A stretch of 64,000 nt of DNA. It comes from Symbiodinium natans. Taxonomy: Eukaryota > Sar > Dinophyceae > Suessiales > Symbiodiniaceae. Under the pieces are notes generated by a model. That model was given only the letters and a program-made list of their open reading frames with translations, was not told where the DNA came from and searched no databases. Numbering within the stretch: position 1 is the stretch's first letter; the number at the start of each line of letters is the position of its first letter. This document shows positions 11,801 to 21,000 of the stretch, piece by piece. The DNA is taken from positions 1 through 64,000 of the forward strand of contig CAJNDS010000315.1 in NCBI GenBank assembly GCA_905221605.1, read 5' to 3'. A program made the position numbers and the translations under genes.

Positions 11801-14800
11801 CAGGGTTGGGGGTGGCAGGGTGCGTTCGGTATGGGGGTGGGGGTTGGGGGTTGGGGTGGAGCAGGGGCCATATATAGGACCAGCATTGGCAGCCATACAG
11901 GTCGAGGGATGAAGACTGGGGCCAAGGAAGCATGGGCGGTGGGGCAGGGTGCGTGCGGGGTGGGGGTGGGGGGTGGGGGTGGAGCAGGGGCCATAAACAG
12001 GACTTCCAACCCCCCCCCCCCCCCCACGCACCCCGCCCTCCCCCTGGACCTGGCTCCTGACCTGCGTGGCTGCCAATGCTGGTCCTATGGCCCTGCTCCA
12101 CCCCAACCCCCAACCCCCACCTGCCACCCCCAACCCCCAACCCCCACCCCCACCCACCCACACTTCCAGCCCCCACCCCCACCCCCCACGCGCCCCGCCC
12201 CCCACTGAACCCATGGCTCCTGGCCCCATTGGCTCATGGTCCACGGCCCATGGATGTGGCTTCTCAGCTGACTTTAAAGGGCCCCTGCATGCCCGGGCCC
12301 TCCGCCCGCTCCGCCCGCTCCGCCCCTCCACCCTCCGCCCTTCTAGCTCCGCCTACTCCCCTCTGGCCCATGCTCCCACTCTCCATCCCCTTGACCTACC
12401 CCTCATGGACCCAGCTCCCTACCCCTTACCCCTCACGCACCCAGGCCCCTCATGACCCATGGCTCCTGGCCCCATGGCTCCCCATTCCCCCCCCACCCCG
12501 CACGCACCCTGCCCCGCCGCCCACGCTTGTCATGGACCCATGGCTCCTGGCCCCGTGGCTCCACCCCCACCCCCCATGCACCCCGCCCCCCACTGGACCC
12601 ATGGCTCCTGGCCCCCATTGGCCCATTGGCTCATGGTCCACGGCCCATGGATGTGGCTTCTCAGCTGACTTTAAAGGGCCCCAGTGCATGCCCGCCCCCT
12701 CCGCCCGCTGCCCGCTCCGCCCTCCGCCCTTCCAGCTCCGCCCTCCCCTTGCCCAAGCCCCCCACGCACCCCGCCATGCTTCTCATGGACCCATGGCTCC
12801 TGGTCCCATTCTTCATCCCCGCTTACGGCGGTTTAGGGGTTCGGGTTTGTGGTGTCGAGTTTGGGGTGTACGTTGAGGCCTCAGGTTCAAGTCTCCTGGT
12901 TACGGGGGTTTAGGGTTTGGGGGTTTGGGGTTTCAGGGTTGCGGGTTTCGGGTTTGCGGTTTGCGGTTTTAGATTTGGGGTTTAGCCCCAACTCCTTGCG
13001 CATCAGGGCTCCATGTTTCGCCCCCCTGAACTCTACAACCTGACCAAGCCCTGCGCATATATCTATATATATATATATACATAATCCGCGGCCGGAGCCC
13101 ACAGTGCCTTGGCCCCCCTTGGAGGGGGTCGGCGGCACTGGCGGTAGCCATTAAATCGGGCAGCGCGAGGTTCCCAAAGGACCGAGCAAATGCGGACCTT
13201 TTAGCCCGGGTCGTCCCGGGAATAGCCTTGCTGGCCTCTGGCCTTCTGCGAAGCAGAATTAGGCCGGACGCCAGTGCCGCTGACCCCCGCGTGCCGCCGG
13301 TGAACGGTTTTTTTTTCGTGGTTTTTTGCGTCGCCACGGAGGCCCCCAGAGGGCGCGCATCATGAGCATCAGCGGGTCCAGCCCGGGACCCCCAGGCGCG
13401 CATCAGGAGCATCAGCGGCTCCCGGGGCGGGACCGCGGGGGGGCATCAGGAGCATGATGCCCCCCAAAGGGCGGGCATAAGCGACGTGTCTAAGCCCGGG
13501 GCTAGGAAAAAGGGAGTTTAGGGGCCTTATAAAGTGCTTAGAAACGTTAAGGGAGTCTCGGAGCCTCAAACGCTTAGAGATTTGAAGGGGGTTTAGGGGC
13601 CTGAAAATGCTTAGAAACTTAACGCTTAGAGATTTTAAGGGAGTTTAGGGGCCTCAACATGCTTAGAAACTGCTCGCCCCGGGCTTCTGCGTGCGCTGCC
13701 CGCCCATGGGCGCAGCCCCTTAAAATAATTATATACCGTATTATATCCCCTTTACGAATTGGGTGCATACGTCAGAACCAATGTAAAGGAGGTTAGGGAC
13801 CATACTCAGGGCCCTTGAAGCAGAGGCCGGCAAAGACTGGGTTCTGAGTATTCATCTGAAAATTGATGAAGATACCGGTTCCCATGAAATACCCTATACC
13901 TCCCTTACAAACCCATGGGAACCCCTAATGGCTTCCCAAAAGGACCTGGACTGCAGATGAACCCCCCTATCGAAGTATGTCAAAGGCTCTCGGCAAGCGA
14001 AACCTCTGGGGCCGCAGCGAGACGGGGCATGCTCAGCGCTTTCGTTGAAACAGCTGCGCAGGAAAGGCCACTCCTTGCGGCAGCTTGAACTTCGCTTGAA
14101 CTCAGAGGAAGCTGGAAATCTTACGAATCAAGGATTTCAAAAACATCCAATCGCAGCCTTTGAAGCTTCAAGACCGCTGCCAGGAACGCCGGCGTTGTCA
14201 TGCCCGTGCTACACACTACTGCAAAATCGAAGATACAGAAGAAGTCACTCAGCTCCCGACGCTGCTGGCCAGACAGCGCAGAAGGTCATTGGACAGGCGA
14301 TCCTCGGGTCAGTTCAAGCTTCGTTGTGCTTCGATGTGCCTCGTTGTGCTTCGTTGTGCTTCATCACATGCCCTCTTGGCGGAAGGACGCGATTCTTCTC
14401 GAGAAACCCATCCACCTTGTGCGCGCACATCGATGTGCCATCAGCATCCACGCCGCCACGCCCATGTTTGAGCGCAGGGCGGTGTAGGTCACCGGACCCG
14501 CAAAGTGCTTGACCTGCCAACTCTTCATGATCGACCCCCGGATCAGTCAACCCCTTCCAGGTAAGTTGTCTCCAAGCGGCAATGAAGGTCGAGTTTTGCA
14601 ACTTCACAACGCCGAAGGCGTTGTGGTTCTGGTGCCTGCACATTGGCTGCGAATCCCACTGTACATGCAGATCAGCGGCATTTGGTCGTCTCCGAGGGAC
14701 CGGAGGAGTTCCAAGGCCCTGTCGTCTGTATGAGCTTCCTGTGCCAGCTCCCGGAAGTGCCACCTATCACGAAGCACTCCTCGCAGGGCAACAGAGTCTA

Positions 14801-17684
14801 ACATGGCATGTTCTGTATCTTCTGCCAGCAAACTTGCATCATGGAAATGCACATGTAGGCAGAGGCAGAAGAGCGCTGTTGTGCGGCTTTCGGGGCGGCA
14901 CTCCGGCGAGGGTGCGCTCAAACGGATTCTTTCGTCCGGCTCTCCCGGACTGCTACGATGACTACCACGTCGAACCGCTGACTTTTCAAGAGTCCTCGTC
15001 CAACATGGGGAAGATCCCTGATGGGGACGACCTTGCGGTTCTTACGAGCAAAATTGGCTCGTGAAGGCCGAAGCCCAGGTCCCTTCACAGACAAGACGGT
15101 GGGCTCGGGCGACTGAGGTGGTTTAAGGCACCCGGCTGTAAAAGCCGCACGATGCCCGCGTTGTCTGGAAAGTCTTCATCCTGCCAAGGCCTTTGCGGAA
15201 TCAGGGAGAGCTCAGAGGACAACGTGTGGGCATGAGATGGCATGAGCTGACATGAAGTGCTGCTGAGAAGTTCACACACCTTCCTCTCGATAAAGCGCAG
15301 TCTCATTCTCAAAAATGAAGTTGTTGAAATACTGCTGCAACAGCTCATTGGTGAAGTTGATGCAGAGCCTGATGGACAGGGCTGATGCCCAGGGCAAGAA
15401 GACCCCGCTTTTTCTACGCAAGCTTTGAGGTTCGTGCTGCTCGAAGGAGTTGATCTTGAAGAACTCGAAGCCGAAAATGTCCAGCCTTTGCAGATCTTTG
15501 CAAATATGCGAAGCTTCTTTTTGGACATCTGCTTCGCGAGGGCGGCTTTCTGAGGCTTCGGCACGCCGCAGAACGTGGCCTCTTCCTTAAAGCCGATGGA
15601 GGCGTTGGTCTTTTCGACGATGTGCTTGAAGAGCGCATGATAGAGATGCCTTCCGAGAGCATCTCTGCACTCGGCAGCCTGCCCGGGGCCCAAGACTTGT
15701 TAATTGCCGGTGCTCTCTTCGCATGCCTACCGTGCCTACCTATGCCATGCAATGAACTCCTATCATTCTCCAGATTCCATCCAGATTCCTATGCCTACAT
15801 GCCCAGCAATGTCCAGTGCATCCCCGGGTAGGCCCACGCCCAACATGTTGCTGCACTTGCTCCGATGCGCCTGCTGCATGGTATTGGACATTCGAATGAC
15901 CTGCTCACCAGGCGCCTGCATCGTCCGATTGCAGAGGACCTCCGCCAGCTGCGTCTGCGAAAGCCCAAGGAGCTCGGAGCTTTGCTCCAAGGGGTCCAGC
16001 TCATCATGCGACTTGACGACTTCGGAGGCTTCGCTGTTCCTTGGCATCGCTTCTAGATTGAGACTGAAAGCGACCCGCCTCTGAAGCCGGCAGGCTACAT
16101 CATAACTGTGGGCTGCATCTTGTCTAACAGCCGAAGATGCCTACAACCCAGGATCAGCCGAAAATGTTCCTGCGCCTCTGACGACGAGCTTCTGTGCAGG
16201 AACTGCAAACTGAAGGTTTCCGACGTGCAGTACTGCGAGAACTGCTCGGATGACATCAGCAACTTCATGAGCATGAAACCCCATTGTCTGCATGGCAGCC
16301 ATCGTTGCCTGGAAGTCCTCCGTGTCATCCAGAAGCTCAGAGCACTCTGAGTTGCCAAGGTTCTTGAAACAAGAGGGGCCCTCAATGTTCCCAAGGTGCT
16401 TTCTCACGATACCATCCAGCTCAGGTAGGCACTGTAGGGAGGCTGCCAGTATCTGGTAGAAGATATGAAAGCTCCTCTCCCCATGCTGATGGTCGATCAC
16501 GCGCACCGTCTCCAAAAGGTACGTGCGAATTCGGGTTCCGATGAGCCGCTTCTTCAATGTGCGCCGCCCGTCTTCCACACCAAACTGCAGTTCGATGTAC
16601 TTACCGAATCTGGATGAGTTGTGATTTCGGAGTGTCTGTGCATTTCCAAAGGCTTCCAGTAGCGGATTTGACCGGAGCACCTGACGCTCTACACGTGACA
16701 GCGGTTTCTCACCCTCAGAGACTACTGCCTCCGCCCCTGTCAAAGCCAAGAAATGCATGACAAACTTGGTGGTCTCTGTCTTGCCAGCGCCACTCTCACC
16801 GCTGACAAGGACTGTCTGAGACTCATCCTGATCGAGAATACCTGCATCAAAGAGCGCAAAGACAAAGCCTTTAAAACCTGAGCAGTCAGCACCCAACAGC
16901 TCCATAAACAACTGGCAAATATGCCGGACGGCCTGACAGCACACCGAACTAACTTTCGGGAGTGGGGGGTTCTATGTCCAAAGTCTTCAAGGACCCTCTG
17001 CCAGAACATTCTGCTCTCCTACAAGTCATCGCCGGATAGGAAACTCAACAGGACCTTGGATGGGTACCTGGGCCTCTTTGATCCCTTTGCCCTGCCTTGG
17101 TATGCCCGATTGGCAATGCTGAAGATGTGGGGCTGAAGCTTCTCGGCAGAGAAGAAACTGCGCAGCATCTCCGGCGAGTAGAGTCCAGGCATGTGTCGGA
17201 AAGGGTTAACTGCCAGAAGCACCGGCCCTGTCAACGTGTAAATGCGCCCATGCTGAAACCTGTCTGCGATTGCCTGTAACAGTGCAGCCTCGTGCAGCTC
17301 CGGCACGTTTGTCAAGTCATCGTACTGCAAGGCAGCGGTGTCGACGATTGTGGCATCCCTGCGAAGCAGGCGATTGTTGGCCCCAGTGTGTGGAACCTCG
17401 ACTTCTTCGTCAGATTCGGAAGGGTCGGTCTTCGCGACCTTCACCACAACGTGGGAGCTCGAGCTCTCGGTAACCTCGCCCGGTGTCCATACTTGGGAAG
17501 GATCTGACACCCAAACAAGCGCTCCGGTCTCAAGACCGCGGCCGCCGGACTCCTCCTCCACTGGTTTCAGCTTCTTGGACCCATTCCACCCATTTGCAGA
17601 AGGACCCGTGCCGTTCGACACGCTTTGAGCCGCTTTGGGCTCAGGCCCTTTCTGACGCGGCAATGGCGGAACCGGACGCAGCAT
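5065..17684 (-). CDS. Unconventional myosin heavy chain, complete motor plus IQ neck
   Basis: Actin-based ATPase motor. Exons read from right to left: 17096-17684, about 16125-16841, 15871-about 16050, about 15595-15678, 15438-15485, about 15290-15368, about 15140-15195, about 15015-15045, 14481-about 14533, about 14385-14415, about 14235-14302, 7099-7149, 6981-7019, about 6795-6867, 6588-about 6615, 6486-6524, 6240-6314, 6018-6053, 5868-5906, about 5065-5829. Together they give the motor in correct order: N-terminal SH3-like strand, P-loop GESGAGKT, switch [11 protein letters not shown], switch [59 protein letters not shown], and the converter end [10 protein letters not shown], followed by IQ motifs. 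One piece, between [10 protein letters not shown] and SWQVKHFAG, was not located cleanly. The start Met at 17684 could be preceded by another exon. The class is not assigned; alveolate myosins are divergent. Confidence 0.95.
5868..7149 (-). CDS. Myosin converter-region micro-exons
   Basis: Nine exons, mostly 36-75 nt, finish the motor. 7099-7149 reads [12 protein letters not shown]; 6981-7019 reads [13 protein letters not shown]; from 6867 the sequence is [18 protein letters not shown]; about 6588-6615 reads AEQLRYQG; 6486-6524 reads [13 protein letters not shown]; 6240-6314 reads [20 protein letters not shown]; 6018-6053 reads [12 protein letters not shown]; 5868-5906 reads [13 protein letters not shown]. 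Every acceptor is AG followed by G, and three of the donors (7097-7098, 6484-6485, 5866-5867) are GC. Frames join exactly, giving the family order [25 protein letters not shown] and QSRIFLKQ. Confidence 0.92.
8150..12827. repeat. GC-rich satellite block arranged as a giant fold-back inverted repeat
   Basis: The block is made of recurring GC-rich units carrying CCATGCTTCTCATGGACCCA, AAGCTCGACCGGCCCCCAG, GCATACTCCTTCCCTTGCCC and stretches of CCCCAACCCCCACCC. From 8150 to about 10270 the units run in one orientation. From about 10276 to 12003 the same units appear as reverse complement: the CGACC(T)GCATGGCTGCCAATG unit of 8387 reappears inverted near 10330 and 11880. From about 12028 to 12827 they return to the first orientation; the unit GATGTGGCTTCTCAGCTGAC occurs at about 8605, 12255 and 12652. 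It lies wholly within a myosin intron. Long frames seen through it on both strands are by-products of the stop-poor composition, not genes. Confidence 0.9.
12828..12985. repeat. Degenerate telomere-like (TTTAGGG) tract
   Basis: Immediately after the satellite block the sequence becomes a run of G-rich heptamer-like units: GGTTTAGGGGTTCGGGTTTG, GGGTTTAGGGTTTGGGGGTT, then TTTCGGGTTTGCGGTTTGCG. TTTAGGG is the plant-type telomere repeat also used by dinoflagellates. The units are decayed, so this is an interstitial telomere-like sequence and not a chromosome end. Confidence 0.7.
13340..13465. repeat. Short tandem repeat with GCATCAGGAGCATCAGCGG units
   Basis: Three to four imperfect copies of a unit of about 45 bp (GCGCATCAxGAGCATCAGCGGxTCCxxCCCGGG). 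It is non-coding and lies in the same myosin intron as the satellite. Confidence 0.6.
13500..13675. repeat. Tandem repeat with TTTAGGGGCCT and GCTTAGAAAC
   Basis: Three imperfect copies of a unit of about 55-60 bp: AGGGAGTTTAGGGGCCTNAA followed by ATGCTTAGAAACTTAACGCT and TAGAGATTT. The TTTAGGGG core again resembles telomeric sequence. Confidence 0.65.
14235..16060 (-). CDS. Myosin middle exons: switch II, relay and lower 50K
   Basis: A string of small exons. The block 15871-16050 carries [20 protein letters not shown]. From 15678, [20 protein letters not shown] gives the segment before switch II. Exon 15438-15485 carries [16 protein letters not shown] (switch II and relay start). From 15368, [20 protein letters not shown] follows. 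Then come [17 protein letters not shown] and [10 protein letters not shown]. About 14481-14533 reads [14 protein letters not shown], joined through a GC donor at 14479-14480 to [11 protein letters not shown] (from 14415), then [17 protein letters not shown] (from 14302). One exon equivalent to the segment after the LDEE motif is missing from this reconstruction; candidate sequence lies at 14.6-14.9 kb. Confidence 0.9.
16125..16841 (-). CDS. Myosin exon 2: P-loop, switch I and upper 50K region
   Basis: The exon starts after GATGCAG with [20 protein letters not shown]. It contains the P-loop, the [15 protein letters not shown] helix, [18 protein letters not shown], switch I ([14 protein letters not shown]), the [20 protein letters not shown] segment and HIFYQILA. 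It ends near [14 protein letters not shown]. Key catalytic residues are present: the GK of the P-loop, the NxNSSRFGK of switch I and the R of ERSFH. It is the longest uninterrupted coding block of the gene. The exact 3' boundary near 16125 is not fixed. Confidence 0.95.
17096..17684 (-). CDS. Myosin exon 1: N-terminal extension, SH3-like and start of motor
   Basis: 196 codons. Residues about 1-45 are a low-complexity extension rich in Pro, Lys and Ser. About 50-95 contain [18 protein letters not shown], the SH3-like barrel seen at the start of many myosins. From about residue 118 the canonical motor begins ([18 protein letters not shown], then [16 protein letters not shown] and [11 protein letters not shown]). 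The exon ends CCAAG with a GC donor at 17094-17095. Joined to the next exon it restores [16 protein letters not shown] without a gap, which supports the GC donor. Confidence 0.95.
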
Positions 17685-17689
17685 GTCCC

Positions 17690-18377
17690 AAGCAGCTTCA
17701 GCTTTAAAGATGAAGCAAGGATGGACGGAAATTGGCCTCCGGTCCTACTGGCCCTCGCGCCATGGCAGGGAGGCGTGACATGGCACCTACGTCATGACCC
17801 CCTGAATCCGATGTGTCCCGTGTCCAACCCGTGCTTGCATCGAGAGTGAGGGGCTCGACGGGGGGAAGGTCAAGCTAAGTCGATCACGGCGGGCGCTCGG
17901 ACCCTCTGAATTTCATTGAGTTGCATGACAATGTTCTGTGCATGAGTGATCTGCGCTAGGGAACTGCTAATACCCTCCCGAGCAGCACGCTTCTAGGGGG
18001 GCTACAGCTTGAGCAGAAGTTTTCGGCGGCATTCGCCTAGGAGCCAGAAGCAGGTCGCGCACTTCAACTTCAACCCCCCCACAAGTACCAAAGGGGTTCA
18101 AAGGGTCTAGATCTAGCAGGGACCAGTACCCAGAGCCACTGCTGCATTTTTAGCACGAGAGGCGGTTCGGATAGCCCAAGCTGCAGCTTCATTCGACCCC
18201 ACGGGGGCACGAATTCGGCAAGCAACTGTTAGATGTACTGCCTCTCAAGTACAGGCGTGGTCACATGATGTCACATGGCCATGCATTCCCCTAATTAGGA
18301 ATGGTCGATTGCAAATGGAGCTGCCGGCTGTCTTGAACCTTTACATCACTTTGCTTCCCGGGATGGACAAATCGCTC
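17690..18377. other. Intergenic gap between SF3B3 and myosin
   Basis: About 690 bp between the stop codon of SF3B3 (18378-18380) and the first recognised myosin codon, both on the minus strand. No gene, RNA or repeat is visible. Being head-to-tail, it must hold the SF3B3 3' end and the trans-splice acceptor or 5' region of the myosin. No AATAAA-type signal stands out, as expected in dinoflagellates. Confidence 0.4.
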
Positions 18378-21000
18378 TCATATCAGCCGATTGCGCATGT
18401 CCTGGCCACAGGGACCCCCAAGCGCAAGTGCGCAGTCTGAAAGTTGGCAGCATGCAAGAGGCTCACAAATCAACCAAAAAGGTGGGCCTGCCTCCAGCTT
18501 CTTGATAATTTCTGCTGGTGTACGGTCCAGCTCACTTGCAATCAGCCTTTGCCTTGGATTCGACGTTCAACTTGAAGGTGCCTCCCGACAGCCCCTTGAC
18601 CCTGAGGAGGAGGCTTCTCAGCAGTGAGGGTCATGAACTGCTCACAAAGGTCGCCATCAACACCTAGGAGGACATCTTCTTCTATCTGCAAGCATCTGTG
18701 GGCTTTTGGAGAGTGGCAGGCCACCTTAGGCTGCGACAGCTCTGCACCGGAAAATGGTACGAGCGGTACCTTGCGGAGCGCAAGGCATAGGGAGCTCCAG
18801 CACAAAGCCTGAAACTGACTGCGAGGAGGCACATGATGTGGTCTCTGCCACACAGCGGAGGCTTTTCGGCCCGCACAAACATCTCCAGGTGTTGGAAGAA
18901 GTCCAACTGGCCAATTCTTTGCTCGTATAAACATGTACTCTGTCCAGCAACTGCGGAAGCCGCCTTGCCTCATCCTTTCCTGCAAAGGGGTAGAAGGCTC
19001 CGATGGCACCTCCAGCAACTCCAACTCACTTGCTAGACTACAGATCAGAGTGGTGCTTGAACTAAGCACAGCTGCTTGTACTAGCGAGCTGCGGTGCCTA
19101 GGAGTGTAGAGTAGCAGATCAGCTCGCTTCCACCCTGTGCCAACGTCGTCTTCTCCAGCGCCGTCACAGTGTCACCTGAGCCGAGAAGCATCGTGCTCTA
19201 ACCGCTGAGACTAAGAGGATCTAAGAAGCGAAGATATTGAGGCTTCCACCAACATGGAATTGCACAATGCTGTCCAACTTCGGCGTGGCGCCGGTGAGGT
19301 AGGCAGTGTCGGCCTTCGGGATCCAAAGACGCTCACTGATAATGCCCACTCACACGGTGTCGACTCACTGACGCCCAGGGAACTCCCAACCTTCAACCGC
19401 AGGCCAGTGTGGTCACCGCCTCATCTGCTTGTGCGTGAGCAGCTTGGCTGAAAGAACGGCATGGTTACGTTCAAGCGTGAAATGCTGGCGTATACACATT
19501 CCGGGTCTCGTCTACGAGTGGTTGACGGGCTCTCCAAATCTGGAACGACTCTTGGCTCCGAACCTTCGTCGTCACGGGCCTGAGGTTTCAGAAGACAGGC
19601 ACAGTGCTCTTCGGCTTTAGACCCGCAGGTCCTCATCTGGTATTCTGCTGATGAAGAAGTTGTCGAACTTGTCAGCACCTGCACCACACCGTCTACGACT
19701 TGTGGGGGCAGATTGATGACTGCAGAAGTAAGTTGAGGCCAGCATGAAGCCTGCCATGGTCATGCTGTCCAAGACAGTTGCGCACGTCCTGAAGACGCGG
19801 CATGTTTTGAGCACCTGGTGGGGGCCTTGTCATTGCGAGATTCTCGAGCCTCCCGAGGTGCTGAGGCTCCCACGTCCATCTCGGAGCCTGGTCATCCGAG
19901 AGAACGAAGAGCTGATTGTCCGAGCGGCGGTACCTACCACGCCATTGATGACATTCAGGGATCATTGGTGGCAAGGGAACTACCTGGTACTGAAACACCA
20001 CTACGTCACTATCAGCACCTGCTCCACTGGTGATACACTTAACGACCCGAGTCCGGAGGTCATCATACGAAAACCGCTGTAGACACCCACCCAACAACCC
20101 CACGGCACTTGAAGATGTGAAATGACTCTCGCAAGTCTGCTGTGAAGATCTTGTCCCCCTTCACATGCCTTGCCAATGGAGAAGCAAAAACATGTCAGCA
20201 GCCATCTGATCGCGCAAACTAGGCCCCGATCATCCACATGAGACCCTCGGGGATGTTCTTGTACTCGCACTTGCGCAGCCTTCAGCACAGTCGACGTCAA
20301 GCGAGGAACTCAACGATGGATGGCACGGAATGCTACAGGATGGTGCAGAGTGGGATGGGCCGAGTAAGGGAAGGGCAGCTTGCGCTTCCCGAGCTCGTAG
20401 ATGCGGAGGCACCTCCCGACGCTGGCCAGCAGCCGACCTTGCGATCTCGGTTTTTTTTGGGAGAGGGGGCCCCCCTCTTCCGGGAGCACTTCGGTAGGGT
20501 TTCTTTGTGAAGTCTCACGTTCCGGGCTCTCGACCTTCGAAGGGGAAGAGGCACAGTGGCACGTCCTCACTGTCCCACGGCTCCACACTGCTGCATGACT
20601 TCTGGCAATATGCATGGACCCCGTCAAGGCCCCTGAGCAATGGACATCCAACGGCGTGGAGTGAATGAGCTGCAGATGATAGCGCCTCGAAGCATCTTGA
20701 AACACGAAACTCTCATTTTATACATATGTTTTTCTTGCATGTTTTGGTGTCCTCTCCCAGACTCCTCTGGAGAAACTGAAACTCTGGGCACTACTCCGGG
20801 CTGCCCCCGCTCATCGTACATGTAGGTCTTGATCGTCGCTTTGGGGGCGTGTCTCGGGTACAACCTGGGCAGCTTCTCTTGGGCTCGAAGGTCTAAGGTC
20901 TCGCAAAAGGTCTTGCAGTAACACACGGCAGTGGAACGTCATGTTGTAGACCGTACCGACAACGAGGCAAGGCCTGAGCTGGCAAGAACTGCATGGTGCA
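18378..21000 (-). CDS. SF3B3: SF3B3 C-terminal exons and stop
   Basis: Order of recognised pieces: CLVVGTVYNMTF (about 20950-20985), KATIKTYMYDERG (about 20800-20845), YHLQLIHSTPLDVH (about 20635-20680), GRLLASVGRCLRIYELGKRK (about 20370-20435), LRKCEYKNIPEGLMWMIG (about 20225-20280), DKIFTADLRESFHIFK (about 20107-20155), YRRSDNQLFVLSDDQAPRW (about 19870-19930), GADKFDNFFISRIPDEDL (about 19625-19685), TGATPKLDSIVQFHVGGSLN (about 19230-19295), AQGGSELICYSTLLGTAAR (about 19085-19145), GAIGAFYPFAGKDEA (about 18970-19015), DFFQHLEMFVRAEKPPLCGR (about 18845-18905), YRSYHFPVQ (about 18740-18770), GVDGDLCEQFMTLTAEK (about 18615-18670), LIASELDRTPAEIIKKLE (18492-18546) and DMRNRLI-stop (18378-18401). 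The last join uses a GC donor and matches the family C-terminus. Confidence 0.93.

Noticed and set aside
8055-12331. Open frames of 300-900 codons on both strands through the satellite block, rich in Pro or Gly
   Set aside because: They mirror each other on opposite strands, follow the repeat units and show no domain. They result from a stop-poor, GC-rich repeat and are not genes.
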